Origin: Dehalococcoidia bacterium
GTDB taxonomy: Bacteria; Chloroflexota; Dehalococcoidia; Dehalococcoidales; E44-bin46
Direction of reading: 5' to 3'
Length of the DNA: 38,725 nt
Assembly: GCA_004376105.1 (NCBI GenBank)
Contig: SOKA01000043.1
Coordinates: 1 to 38,725, forward strand
Shown piece after piece: positions 6,740 to 14,132 of this stretch. A program made the position numbers and the translations under genes. Each line of letters begins with the position of its first letter. Positions within the stretch are counted from its first letter, which is position 1. The notes under the pieces were generated by a model that saw nothing but the letters and a program-made list of their open reading frames with translations, was not told the origin of the DNA and searched no databases.

Positions 6740-8992
6740 CTATTTTTCCACCCACTTTTCAACCTGGAGCAAAGTAGTGTTGGTGCAGAATGCACCAGCT
6801 GGTGATTTGGCATCCTTGGTCAGTACATTGGCGCAGCCGCCGTGGTCTATCCCTTTTTCATCGGGGTCATACCAAGCACCCTGCGGGATATTCACTACAC
6901 CGGGCATTATCCTTTGTGTAACCTCAGCCGGGAGAACCGTTTGTCCCCGGTCATTATAGACTCGAACCAAGTCCCCGTTAGAGATGCCCCTAGCCTGGGC
7001 ATCAGCAGTATTTATCTGTACGCTTTGAGGAATCAGCTCTCTAAGCCAAGGTATATTGTCAAACTGACTGTGTGCCCGTCTACGAGCATGGGTGGTGACC
7101 AGTTGCAATGGATACTTCTTTGCCAGAGGGTCGTTCCGGCCCTCCCAGACCTCAATATACTTTGGAATGGGTGGAAGCTGAGGGTTATCCCAGTCGGCTA
7201 ACTCTTGAGAATATATTTCGATCTTCCCTGAAGGAGTAGGGAAAGGGTGATTCTCCAAGTCTTCGATTTGTTCCTTAAAAGCCACATAGGGCTCATCAGT
7301 TGGGAACCTATAAAGGGCCTTCTTCTTAAGCGTTTCGTAATCGGAACCTTCTCTGTCCTTGGCAAAGACCTCTCTAAATCCCTCTACTATGCCCTTTAGC
7401 CATTCCTCTTCCGTTTTATCGTTATAATCATCGATACCCATTGCCTTGGCTATTCCGCTGGCTATCTCGAGGTGAGACTTAGATTCATAAAGAGGTTCTA
7501 CAGACTTGTTTACCATACCATACCAGGGAGTAGCCCCACCACTGGTAAAATCATTTCTTTCAAAGTAGGTATTGACCGGGAGCAATATATCGGCATACTT
7601 GGCGGTAACTGTCATAAACTGCTCCTGAACAGCAATAAACTCTAGAGCCTTAAAAGCTTCTATGGCCTTGTTAGTATTTAGAACCTGGTTGACATAGTTA
7701 GTATTTGCCAGATAGAGAAGCTTGTAATCGGCAGGATAGCCACCGGCCTTGCCTTTTAATACGGCATCGGCTATCTGACCAACATTTATTTTTACACTGC
7801 TATTCGCTTTAGAGCCGCGTGCTTTAACGGTATCCCGGCGCGTCGGCCATCCCTCCTCAACCGGATTCCTGGGAGCACCCATCCGCCCCTTGGTGCGGGC
7901 TAGAAAAGGCATCTCCCCACCCCAGTACTCGCCACCCCATGACCTGCCGCCGGAACTTCCCCCGCTGATACCTATATTGCCGGTCATAGCCGATAAGGTA
8001 ATAGCAGCGCGGTGATACTGCTCCCCATAGGCAGTACGCCCCGGCGCGATGCCGGTAATCAAGGCTGCCGGCTTGGTGGTAGCGTATTCTCGGGCTAACC
8101 TTTCGATGGTAGCTGCCTTTGCGCCAGTAATGGCCTCAGCCCAGGCGGGCGTCTTTGGTTTACCGTCGTCAATGCCTAATACATAGTCCCTGAATTTCTC
8201 GAAACCTACGGTATATTTGTCGAGGAATGCTTGGTCCTGGAGGTTTTCTGTAATAATCACATAAGCCATGGCAATAAGCATGGCGGCATCAGTACAGGGG
8301 TAAATAGGTACCCATTCATCAGCGAAGGTGGCTGCGGAATCTGTATACCTTGGGTCGATAGCAATGATTCTGGCGCCTGCTTCCTTAGCCTGGGCCAAAT
8401 AGTATGGAGTATTGCAACGGTGGATTGAAACCGCCGGGTCCCACGCCCACATTATTATCAGTCGGGAGTTGAGAAGGTCGTCCCTGGTACTGTTAGTCAT
8501 ATGCGTTCCGTAGGTAGCGCATTCGGCAAAGACGCCACCCTCGTAGGAAAAAAAGCCCCAAAGTGGAGTATAACCTCCGGCCATGCAGAGTAATCTGTGC
8601 ATTGGTGCCATGGTATGGAGAGTATGTACATCAGCCAGTGAACAGAAATAGATAATAGATGCTGGGCCATAGGTATCTCTGACCCGTATTAGCTCTTTAG
8701 CCACCGTGGAAAACGCTTCGTCCCAGGAGATTCGCTCAAACTTGCCTTCGCCCCTGGCCCCCACCCTCTTCATGGGATACTTGAGGCGGTCTGGAGCATA
8801 CAGCCGCTGTCGGTAAGCACGGCATCTTAGACAAGCCCGGAATTGAGGCTCTTCTCCATCATCAGTTTCGATCCTAATAACTGCACCGTCTTTAACGTGA
8901 ACTCTGAGCAGGCACGCTCCCCCGCAGTGGCTATTACATACAGTGTAGATAACCGTTTCATTATTCTCTGTTTGTTGGTTATTTTCGCTCAT
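6740..8992 (-). CDS. DmsA-like molybdopterin oxidoreductase, catalytic subunit
   Basis: Member of the DMSO reductase superfamily with bis-MGD and an N-terminal [4Fe-4S] cluster. The cluster ligands are Cys19, Cys23, Cys27 and Cys54 (CNSHCGGAC, then ACLRC). The stretch KYPMKRVGARGEGKFERISW (71-90) is the DmsA/YnfE signature. Aligning by eye to DmsA puts the Mo ligand at Ser149 in WGFFSYEGG. The C-terminal MGD domain runs to VEKWVEK; 750 residues is normal. There is no twin-arginine signal, so the enzyme is probably cytoplasmic, unlike DmsA. The start overlaps the stop of the ferredoxin/GltD partner by four bases. The substrate cannot be told from sequence; no DmsC membrane anchor is seen. Confidence 0.85.
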   Translation of the reverse strand: MSENNQQTENNETVIYTVCNSHCGGACLLRVHVKDGAVIRIETDDGEEPQFRACLRCRAYRQRLYAPDRLKYPMKRVGARGEGKFERISWDEAFSTVAKELIRVRDTYGPASIIYFCSLADVHTLHTMAPMHRLLCMAGGYTPLWGFFSYEGGVFAECATYGTHMTNSTRDDLLNSRLIIMWAWDPAVSIHRCNTPYYLAQAKEAGARIIAIDPRYTDSAATFADEWVPIYPCTDAAMLIAMAYVIITENLQDQAFLDKYTVGFEKFRDYVLGIDDGKPKTPAWAEAITGAKAATIERLAREYATTKPAALITGIAPGRTAYGEQYHRAAITLSAMTGNIGISGGSSGGRSWGGEYWGGEMPFLARTKGRMGAPRNPVEEGWPTRRDTVKARGSKANSSVKINVGQIADAVLKGKAGGYPADYKLLYLANTNYVNQVLNTNKAIEAFKALEFIAVQEQFMTVTAKYADILLPVNTYFERNDFTSGGATPWYGMVNKSVEPLYESKSHLEIASGIAKAMGIDDYNDKTEEEWLKGIVEGFREVFAKDREGSDYETLKKKALYRFPTDEPYVAFKEQIEDLENHPFPTPSGKIEIYSQELADWDNPQLPPIPKYIEVWEGRNDPLAKKYPLQLVTTHARRRAHSQFDNIPWLRELIPQSVQINTADAQARGISNGDLVRVYNDRGQTVLPAEVTQRIMPGVVNIPQGAWYDPDEKGIDHGGCANVLTKDAKSPAGAFCTNTTLLQVEKWVEK

Positions 8993-11022
8993 TTTTCCTC
9001 CGATGAAATTGCCTTGTCTGGCAGATGTTTCGGTTTAAATATAATGGAAGGCTTGGTGTTTGATGAATATGTAAAACCAACAGCCTCTTGAATATCTCCA
9101 TGTTTTACCTTCAGTTCTTCTATCGAACCCCAGTCCAAGGCTCGCATAATGCAGGCATCCACGCAGATAGGGTTTTTGTTCTCTTCCAGCCTGTCCAGAC
9201 AAAAGTCACATTTCTCCATCTTTGCCCCTTTTTCGGCTCCAAACTGAGGGACATCATAGGGACATACTCTGAGGCAAAGCCTCCCGGCACAGTTCACGCA
9301 CCTCTTGGCTTCGGTAATGGCCTGCTCCTCACCGTACCCCAGCGCTATCTCGTTAAAACTATGAACCCTTTCCTGTACAGAAAGAGTAGGCATTTCCTGC
9401 CGTTCGGCTTTAACAAGGTCAGCGGGTATCTCAACTTTAATATCTGAGGCTATGATGGGAACATCTATGTAGCTCTTTCCCAGAACCTCCCCCTTCAGAT
9501 AGCGGTCGATGTAGTATGCAGCCCTCTGTCCAGCCGCAATAGCGTCGATAACCCAGGCCGTTCCTGTAACTGCATCTCCCCCGGCAAAGACCCCAGGACG
9601 ACTGGTTTCCAGAGTTTCGGGGGCTACAGCGATGGTGCCACGTTTGGTTACCTTGATGTCGGTGCCCGCCAAGAGGGGGTTTAGCTCTGGAGATTGGCCG
9701 ATTGCGAATATAATCGTGTCTGCCGATAAGACATGCTCGGATCCTTCAATGGCCTCGAGGTGCAATTTCCCATTCTTATCAAACTCCATCCAGCGCAGTT
9801 TAAGGCACTCTACACCAGTAGCATATCCATTTTGGCACACAACTCTGTTGAAGGTGAGTGAGGGGTAAATGATTATTCCCTCCTTCCCAGCCTCAGCAAT
9901 GTCATAGTCTAGCGCTGGCATCTGCTCTCGGGACTCCAGGCATGCCACTTCCGCTTTTTGTGCTCCTAGGCGGAGAGCAACACGGGCACAATCAATGGCT
10001 ATACCGCCACCACCGAGCACTAGGACTCTCTGGCCCAGCTTTATCTTATTACCCAGATTTACGTCGCGCAGGAATGAGGTACCCACCAATACATTATCAG
10101 CTTCAGTGCCAGGAATAGATAGCTTATGGCCATTATGGGCCCCCACCGCAATGAAGATGGCTTTGTAACCCTGTCGAGATAGGTCATCCAAAGTCATCCC
10201 CTTACCTATAGGTGTGTTGGTCCTGATTTCTATCCCCAGACCTTTAAGATACTCAATGTCCCGGTTCAGGACTTCTCTCGGCAGGCGGTAATCAGGAATA
10301 CCGACCGCCATCATGCCTCCTATAACAGGAAGTGCTTCAAAGATTGTAACCTTATAGCCTTTTCTTATCAGATCGTAGGCTACGGAAAGCCCTGCCGGCC
10401 CTGAGCCAATAATGGCCACACCCTGCTCTTTTGTCCTGGGAAGAGGAGCCGTCTTTTCATCAACCACGGCATCATAGGCGAATCGCTTTAGGTCTCTAAT
10501 AGCCAGGGGCTTATCAACTTCACTTCTTTTGCACTCACTTTCACAAGGCTGAGAGCATACCCTGCCCAAAACGCCAGGCAAAGGTAGTTTCTCTCTCATC
10601 AAGTCTAGTGCCTCCTTAAACCTACCTTTACTAATTAGAGCGATATAGCCTGGTACATCCACATGAGCTGGGCAGGTTACCTCACAGGCAGACACATTTA
10701 TCTGGCCATTTCCGTTGGTGACAGTGATACCACAGCGTGCATTCTCCTGACACTTTTCCCTGTCCACTACGACTATGCCGTCCTCTTCTCTTCTGGTTAT
10801 CGCTTCGGCAGGACAAACCACGGCACAGAGAGGGTCCTCACAATGATAGCAGGCAGCGGAAAGGTAGGCCAAGAAAGGCTGAGGGAATTTCCCTTCTTCA
10901 AGTGGGGTTACCCTCCGCCAGTGAGCCGGCCCGGCGGGTATATCATGCCAGTCTTTACATGCTACGCAGCAGGTAAAGCACCCGATACACCTAGTCTGGT
11001 CGAAATAAAAGCCTGTCTGCAT
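8989..11022 (-). CDS. DmsB-like ferredoxin interrupted by a GltD-type NAD(P)H oxidoreductase module
   Basis: Probable electron-transfer partner of the adjacent molybdoenzyme. Residues 1-92 are the start of a DmsB protein: CIGCFTCCVACKDWHD and CYHCEDPLCAVVCPAEAI (two clusters), then VVVDREKC where a third should begin. Instead a whole GltD unit follows: Fe-S lead-in with Cys118, Cys157, Cys161 and Cys165, FAD motif IIGSGPAGLS (205-214) and NAD(P) motif VLGGGGIAIDCARVA. From about 574 the DmsB part resumes (RCVNCAGRLCLRVCPYDVPQ, CDFCLDRL, ICVDACIMRALDWG). Cys numbers assume the GTG at 11025; I chose the ATG three bases later, five bases after GAGGAG. It could pass NAD(P)H electrons to the DmsA-like subunit. 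Confidence 0.85.
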   Translation of the reverse strand: MQTGFYFDQTRCIGCFTCCVACKDWHDIPAGPAHWRRVTPLEEGKFPQPFLAYLSAACYHCEDPLCAVVCPAEAITRREEDGIVVVDREKCQENARCGITVTNGNGQINVSACEVTCPAHVDVPGYIALISKGRFKEALDLMREKLPLPGVLGRVCSQPCESECKRSEVDKPLAIRDLKRFAYDAVVDEKTAPLPRTKEQGVAIIGSGPAGLSVAYDLIRKGYKVTIFEALPVIGGMMAVGIPDYRLPREVLNRDIEYLKGLGIEIRTNTPIGKGMTLDDLSRQGYKAIFIAVGAHNGHKLSIPGTEADNVLVGTSFLRDVNLGNKIKLGQRVLVLGGGGIAIDCARVALRLGAQKAEVACLESREQMPALDYDIAEAGKEGIIIYPSLTFNRVVCQNGYATGVECLKLRWMEFDKNGKLHLEAIEGSEHVLSADTIIFAIGQSPELNPLLAGTDIKVTKRGTIAVAPETLETSRPGVFAGGDAVTGTAWVIDAIAAGQRAAYYIDRYLKGEVLGKSYIDVPIIASDIKVEIPADLVKAERQEMPTLSVQERVHSFNEIALGYGEEQAITEAKRCVNCAGRLCLRVCPYDVPQFGAEKGAKMEKCDFCLDRLEENKNPICVDACIMRALDWGSIEELKVKHGDIQEAVGFTYSSNTKPSIIFKPKHLPDKAISSEEK

Positions 11023-11084
11023 CACTACTCCTCTTCGACTTTTTCAATTTTGAGCCCAAATTTGACACTTATCAGTCTGTGGTG

Positions 11085-11537
11085 TTATTGGTTCGCCCCT
11101 TCACCTACAGTAGGGAATCCTTCTAGCTTCCATCCAATACACCCGCCCGTCATATTATAGACTTCCCAGAAATCAAGCTCCTCCATTATAGCTAAAGCGT
11201 TCCAGCCAGGACCATCACCACATGCGGAAACAGAATAAATGAGATACGCCTTATTCTTATCCAGCTGGTTAAGCTCATCCCTGAAAGTTTCAGAATCCAA
11301 ATCTATGTTGATAGCATTTTCTAAATGCTCATAGGCAAATTCTTCCGGGGTTCGCAGATCAATAATGACAAAATCGGGATTAACCTGGTTTTCCTGGACT
11401 AAGGTAAACGCCTCTTGTGGGGTAACATTTTCAATTATCTGGGCTTTGCCAATACAACCACCAGCTAACACAGCTACAATAACCAGCGATACCGAGAGCA
11501 CCAACATCACTAATTTTTTTAGACTCTTTTTTGCCAA
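11085..11537 (-). CDS. Rhodanese-domain lipoprotein, copy 1
   Basis: Secreted, probably lipid-anchored rhodanese-fold protein of 150 residues. The signal peptide (KKSLKKLVMLVLSVSLVIVA) ends in a lipobox-like LAGGC. A rhodanese domain follows with DFVIIDLRTPEEFAYEHLENA and a C-terminal active-site loop reading YSVSACGDGPGWNA. The usual Cys directly after the Tyr is Ser here, with a Cys four residues later, so sulfurtransferase activity is uncertain. The start is taken as TTG (11535-11537) behind AAAGGGGGTGATAACC. This matches the ATG start of copy 2 (23876-24340), with which it shares most of its DNA. It lies between nadA and the DmsB/GltD gene. Confidence 0.8.
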   Translation of the reverse strand: MAKKSLKKLVMLVLSVSLVIVAVLAGGCIGKAQIIENVTPQEAFTLVQENQVNPDFVIIDLRTPEEFAYEHLENAINIDLDSETFRDELNQLDKNKAYLIYSVSACGDGPGWNALAIMEELDFWEVYNMTGGCIGWKLEGFPTVGEGANQ

Positions 11538-11554
11538 GGTTATCACCCCCTTTC
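11444..11554 (-). repeat. Inverted-repeat arm 1 (rhodanese signal-peptide region)
   Basis: Read on the minus strand, about 110 bases from GAAAGGGGGTGATAAC through the signal peptide are nearly identical to 23858-23969 on the plus strand. By eye there are only a handful of differences. Further patches of identity of up to about 50 bases continue through the rest of both genes. The two copies face opposite ways and bracket about 12 kb. Confidence 0.85.
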
Positions 11555-11580
11555 TTTTCAATTATATTCCGGCGTGCTTG

Positions 11581-12504
11581 TTAATCAGCCCTCCCTATTT
11601 CCAGCATCTTGTCCACAGCCAATTTTGCCTTGAGACGAATCTCTTCAGGAACCTTCACCTCAGGAGACATCTCCTCCAGAGACCACAGTATCTTTTCTAG
11701 GGTGATTCGTTTCATATTAGGGCAGACTGCTTGCTCAGAGGCAGGAATAAATTCCTTGCCCGGGTTTTCCTTTTTAAGCCTATATATAATCCCAATCTCT
11801 GTGCCCACAACTATCTCTTTAGCTTCTGTCTTCTGGGCGAACTTGATCATCCCGCTGGTGCTCAATGCCTCATCAGCAAGAGCAATCACCTCGGGCCTAC
11901 ATTCCGGGTGAACTATTATTTTGGCTTTTGGGTATTCTTGTTTCAGCCTGGTTATTTCCTGTGGCAGTATTCTGGCATGAGTGGGGCAATACCCAGGCCA
12001 CAGTATCATCTTCTTATTGGTCTTGGTTGAGATGTAATTACCCAGGTACTGGTCAGGAACAAATAGTATCTCATTGGCATCAAGACTTTCGATGACCTTG
12101 AGTGCATTGGCCGAGGTGCAGCAAATATCTGATTCTGCCTTAACCTCAGCCGAGGAGTTGACATAGCAAACTACGGTAGCATTTGAGAGCTCCTTTTTCC
12201 TCTCTCTGAGTTTATCGGCAGTAACCATATCGGCCATAGGGCAGCCGGCATTTATATCCGGAAGTAAGACTATCTTATCCGGGCAGAGGATAGAGGCTGT
12301 TTCTGCCATGAAATGAACCCCACAAAATACAATTACCTCGGCATCTGTCTTGGCAGCGTTTTGGCTCAAGCCTAAAGAATCACCGACAAAATCAGCTATG
12401 TCTTGGACTTCGCCCAATTGGTAGTTATGGGCGAGGATAACAGCCCCCCTTGTTTTCTTGAGGCTTAAAATTTTCCCAGTTAGTTCGACATGCTTATTTT
12501 CCAT
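11581..12504 (-). CDS. nadA: Quinolinate synthase
   Basis: Condenses iminoaspartate with dihydroxyacetone phosphate to quinolinate in de novo NAD synthesis, using an oxygen-sensitive [4Fe-4S] cluster. The 307 residues match the short NadA form of thermophiles and anaerobes. The three cluster ligands are best placed at Cys88 (NAGCPMAD), Cys173 (PGYCPTH) and Cys261 (AVCPNMK), with the spacing known from archaeal NadA. Other family segments are ILAHNYQLGEVQDIADFVGD and CYVNSSAEVKAESDICCTS. The ATG (12502-12504) is six bases after the MOSC stop and has GGAGG about ten bases upstream. nadB and nadC are not in the window. Confidence 0.96.
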   Translation of the reverse strand: MENKHVELTGKILSLKKTRGAVILAHNYQLGEVQDIADFVGDSLGLSQNAAKTDAEVIVFCGVHFMAETASILCPDKIVLLPDINAGCPMADMVTADKLRERKKELSNATVVCYVNSSAEVKAESDICCTSANALKVIESLDANEILFVPDQYLGNYISTKTNKKMILWPGYCPTHARILPQEITRLKQEYPKAKIIVHPECRPEVIALADEALSTSGMIKFAQKTEAKEIVVGTEIGIIYRLKKENPGKEFIPASEQAVCPNMKRITLEKILWSLEEMSPEVKVPEEIRLKAKLAVDKMLEIGRAD

Positions 12505-12510
12505 CAGTAA

Positions 12511-12960
12511 CTATCCTCCAGCCCTCTCCAATACCCTTATTGTGTCCCCCACCTTCACCAATCCCCCCCTGATTACCTTGGCAAATACTCCCTCTTTGGG
12601 CATGATGCACTTGCCTATCTGACGATATATGGCACATCCGATATGGCACTCTTTGCCAATTTGGGTGAGTTCCAAGACAATCTCTTCTTCAATACGTATG
12701 TGTGTGCCAACAGGAAGCGAGACCAATTCTATCCCCTCAGTGGTAAGATTTTCGGCGAAATCCCCAGGGCCTACATCAAAGCCCAGACCTCGCATCTTGT
12801 TGATGCTTTCAGTTGCCAACAGGCTTACTTGACGATGGGTACAGCAATCGGCATGAGCATCACCAACAAGACCATAATCGTCCTTAAGGACACCTTTAGC
12901 TACAGGTTTCTTCTTAGTACCTTTTTTCTTGCTCTTACAGACGGCAATTATTTTAGCCAT
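12511..12960 (-). CDS. MOSC domain protein
   Basis: Small stand-alone MOSC protein (149 residues), of the family related to the molybdenum cofactor sulfurase C-terminal domain. It shows a lysine-rich start, GLVGDAHADCCTHRQVSLL, GPGDFAENLTTEGIEL, and the Cys-containing stretch GKECHIGCAIYRQIGKC that carries the conserved MOSC cysteine. The family is thought to bind or deliver sulfur to metal-sulfur cofactors; the exact role here is unknown. Proximity to cysteine desulfurases, a ThiS/MoaD carrier and a molybdoenzyme supports a role in cofactor sulfuration (inference). The 180-base space before it contains the hammerhead ribozyme. Confidence 0.85.
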   Translation of the reverse strand: MAKIIAVCKSKKKGTKKKPVAKGVLKDDYGLVGDAHADCCTHRQVSLLATESINKMRGLGFDVGPGDFAENLTTEGIELVSLPVGTHIRIEEEIVLELTQIGKECHIGCAIYRQIGKCIMPKEGVFAKVIRGGLVKVGDTIRVLERAGG

Positions 12961-13021
12961 GTCATCATTACTCCAACCAGCCAGTCAAATGCTTTTCTGG
13001 CGCTTTATCGAAGGCGTCTTT

Positions 13022-13082
13022 TAGCCTCATCAGGCTAGGTTTTACCTGGCGACTAGGAGCTAATAGCTCCTAGTTTCGGCTA
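13022..13082 (-). ncRNA. Type II hammerhead self-cleaving ribozyme
   Basis: On the minus strand the order is stem II 5' half (UAGCC, 13082-13078), GAAA (13077-13074), stem III hairpin, UC, stem I hairpin, CUGAUGA (13033-13027), stem II 3' half (GGCUA, 13026-13022). Stem III is a perfect 10 bp (13074-13065 with 13061-13052) with a 3-base loop. It includes the required A15.1-U16.1 pair and leaves GUC at the cleavage site. Stem I (13050-13044 with 13040-13034) has 6 pairs and one C-A mismatch. Stem II is a perfect 5 bp. Every conserved core nucleotide is present. Cleavage is expected between 13051 and 13050. It lies 59 bases after thiS/moaD and 61 bases before the MOSC gene. Confidence 0.88.
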
Positions 13083-13140
13083 CCCCGGGTCTTTGTTCCT
13101 AGACCTCTTTATTTATGATTTTCTTCTTCATTCACTTTAC

Positions 13141-13335
13141 TCATCCCCCTGCTATCACTGGGATTAATGTTACTTTATCCCCTCTCCTTAATCTTCTGTC
13201 CTTTATCGCATCTGGATAGAAAATCTCCCCACTCACCTCCAGCAGGATGGGAGCAGAGGAAAGCTGGAGTTCATCCATAAGCTCCTTTATTGTCTTATCT
13301 TCCTTGACCTCTATCTCCTCAATGCCCACTTTCAT
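13141..13335 (-). CDS. ThiS/MoaD-like beta-grasp sulfur carrier
   Basis: A 64-residue ubiquitin-like carrier ending in the diagnostic Gly-Gly (LIPVIAGG), which would be adenylated by an E1-like enzyme and converted to a thiocarboxylate. The fold pattern is visible: KVGIEEIEVKEDKTIKELMD, then LLEVSGEIFYPDA and LRRGDKVTLIP. I chose ATG 13333-13335 because it overlaps the upstream stop in an ATGA and leaves a normal family length. An in-frame start 14 codons upstream would add an unlikely MWAACQNLRQFTWK. Likely partners are the ThiF/MoeB protein at 22248-23258 and the cysteine desulfurases. Whether it serves thiamine or molybdopterin cannot be decided; thi4 suggests the former, the MOSC gene the latter. 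Confidence 0.85.
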   Translation of the reverse strand: MKVGIEEIEVKEDKTIKELMDELQLSSAPILLEVSGEIFYPDAIKDRRLRRGDKVTLIPVIAGG

Positions 13336-14132
13336 TTTCCATGTAAACTGTCTAAGATTCTGGCATGCTGCCCACAAAGCTCATATCCGCTCCCAAGCTG
13401 AGCAAAGATGAGTTCCTCTTGCCAGTGTGCATTATAAAGTCTACAGCCTTTATCCTTGCAAAAGGGGTCGCCGACAAGATAGTAGAAAAGCGCCTGCATT
13501 GCATACCCCTTCACAACCTCGGTCAGCCGCTCATCCTCGTAATCGATGAAACTCGCCTTCAATCTCTCTTTGAGTTCCAATAGGTCCTTTCCCAGCATCT
13601 CGTACTGTTGCTTAACAAGATAGTACTCCCTCGGCTTGGCCGGTGCCTCTACGAGCCCTGTGGTTGAGATAACCGAGGGGACACCATACACGCTTGTCCT
13701 GGCGTGGTACCGTTTGTCGCTCTCCTCCCAAGTGGCAAACAAACGGTTGGTAAAGAAGATGTGAACAAACCCAAGACAACGCTCCTCCCGTGCTACGAGC
13801 TCCGAAAAGACCCTTTGAAGTTGAAACCCGTCGTAGACGACTCCGAAGGCCTTTGTTTTTCCCAGAATTCTTCTTTTTTCATACTGGACCTCGCCATAGA
13901 GAGGTTCCGGCTCGGGTGCTATCTTTCTGCTCGCATCTCGAATCTTGATAGATGCGAGCTTTCTTGCATAATCTGGACTCTTCTCTAGCCGAAAAGCAAA
14001 GGGATTCCCCCTCACCTTGACTTGTACTTTCTTCAGCTTCTCTCTTAAATATCCAGCGATCTCCCCTATATCTAGCGTCTCAACCGCACCTTCATCGTAG
14101 ACGAGAACCTTCTCTATCCTGCGAACTTTCAT
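13332..14132 (-). CDS. Uncharacterised protein, possibly DUF6775-type putative metallopeptidase
   Basis: A 266-residue protein lying between thi4 and the ThiS/MoaD gene, overlapping each by four bases, so it belongs to the same translational unit. The N-terminus (RRIEKVLVYDEGAVETLDIG) leads to an alpha/beta region with CLGFVHIFFTNRLFATW. The C-terminus has a possible metal site, DPFCKDKGCRLYNAHWQEEL, followed by LCGQHARIL. There is no HExxH motif. From memory it resembles an archaeal-type family annotated as DUF6775 putative metallopeptidases, but this is a weak recognition. There is no signal peptide or membrane segment. Its tight coupling suggests a role in the sulfur/thiazole pathway (inference). 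Confidence 0.6.
   Translation of the reverse strand: MKVRRIEKVLVYDEGAVETLDIGEIAGYLREKLKKVQVKVRGNPFAFRLEKSPDYARKLASIKIRDASRKIAPEPEPLYGEVQYEKRRILGKTKAFGVVYDGFQLQRVFSELVAREERCLGFVHIFFTNRLFATWEESDKRYHARTSVYGVPSVISTTGLVEAPAKPREYYLVKQQYEMLGKDLLELKERLKASFIDYEDERLTEVVKGYAMQALFYYLVGDPFCKDKGCRLYNAHWQEELIFAQLGSGYELCGQHARILDSLHGK

Noticed and set aside
13052..13074. Perfect 10-bp hairpin as a terminator of the thiS message.
   Set aside because: No run of T follows on the minus strand, and the hairpin is fully explained as stem III of the hammerhead ribozyme.
13335..13377. Longer N-terminus for the ThiS/MoaD protein (14 extra codons).
   Set aside because: The extension MWAACQNLRQFTWK lies inside the upstream gene, looks unlike the family, and the ATGA overlap gives a natural start at 13335.
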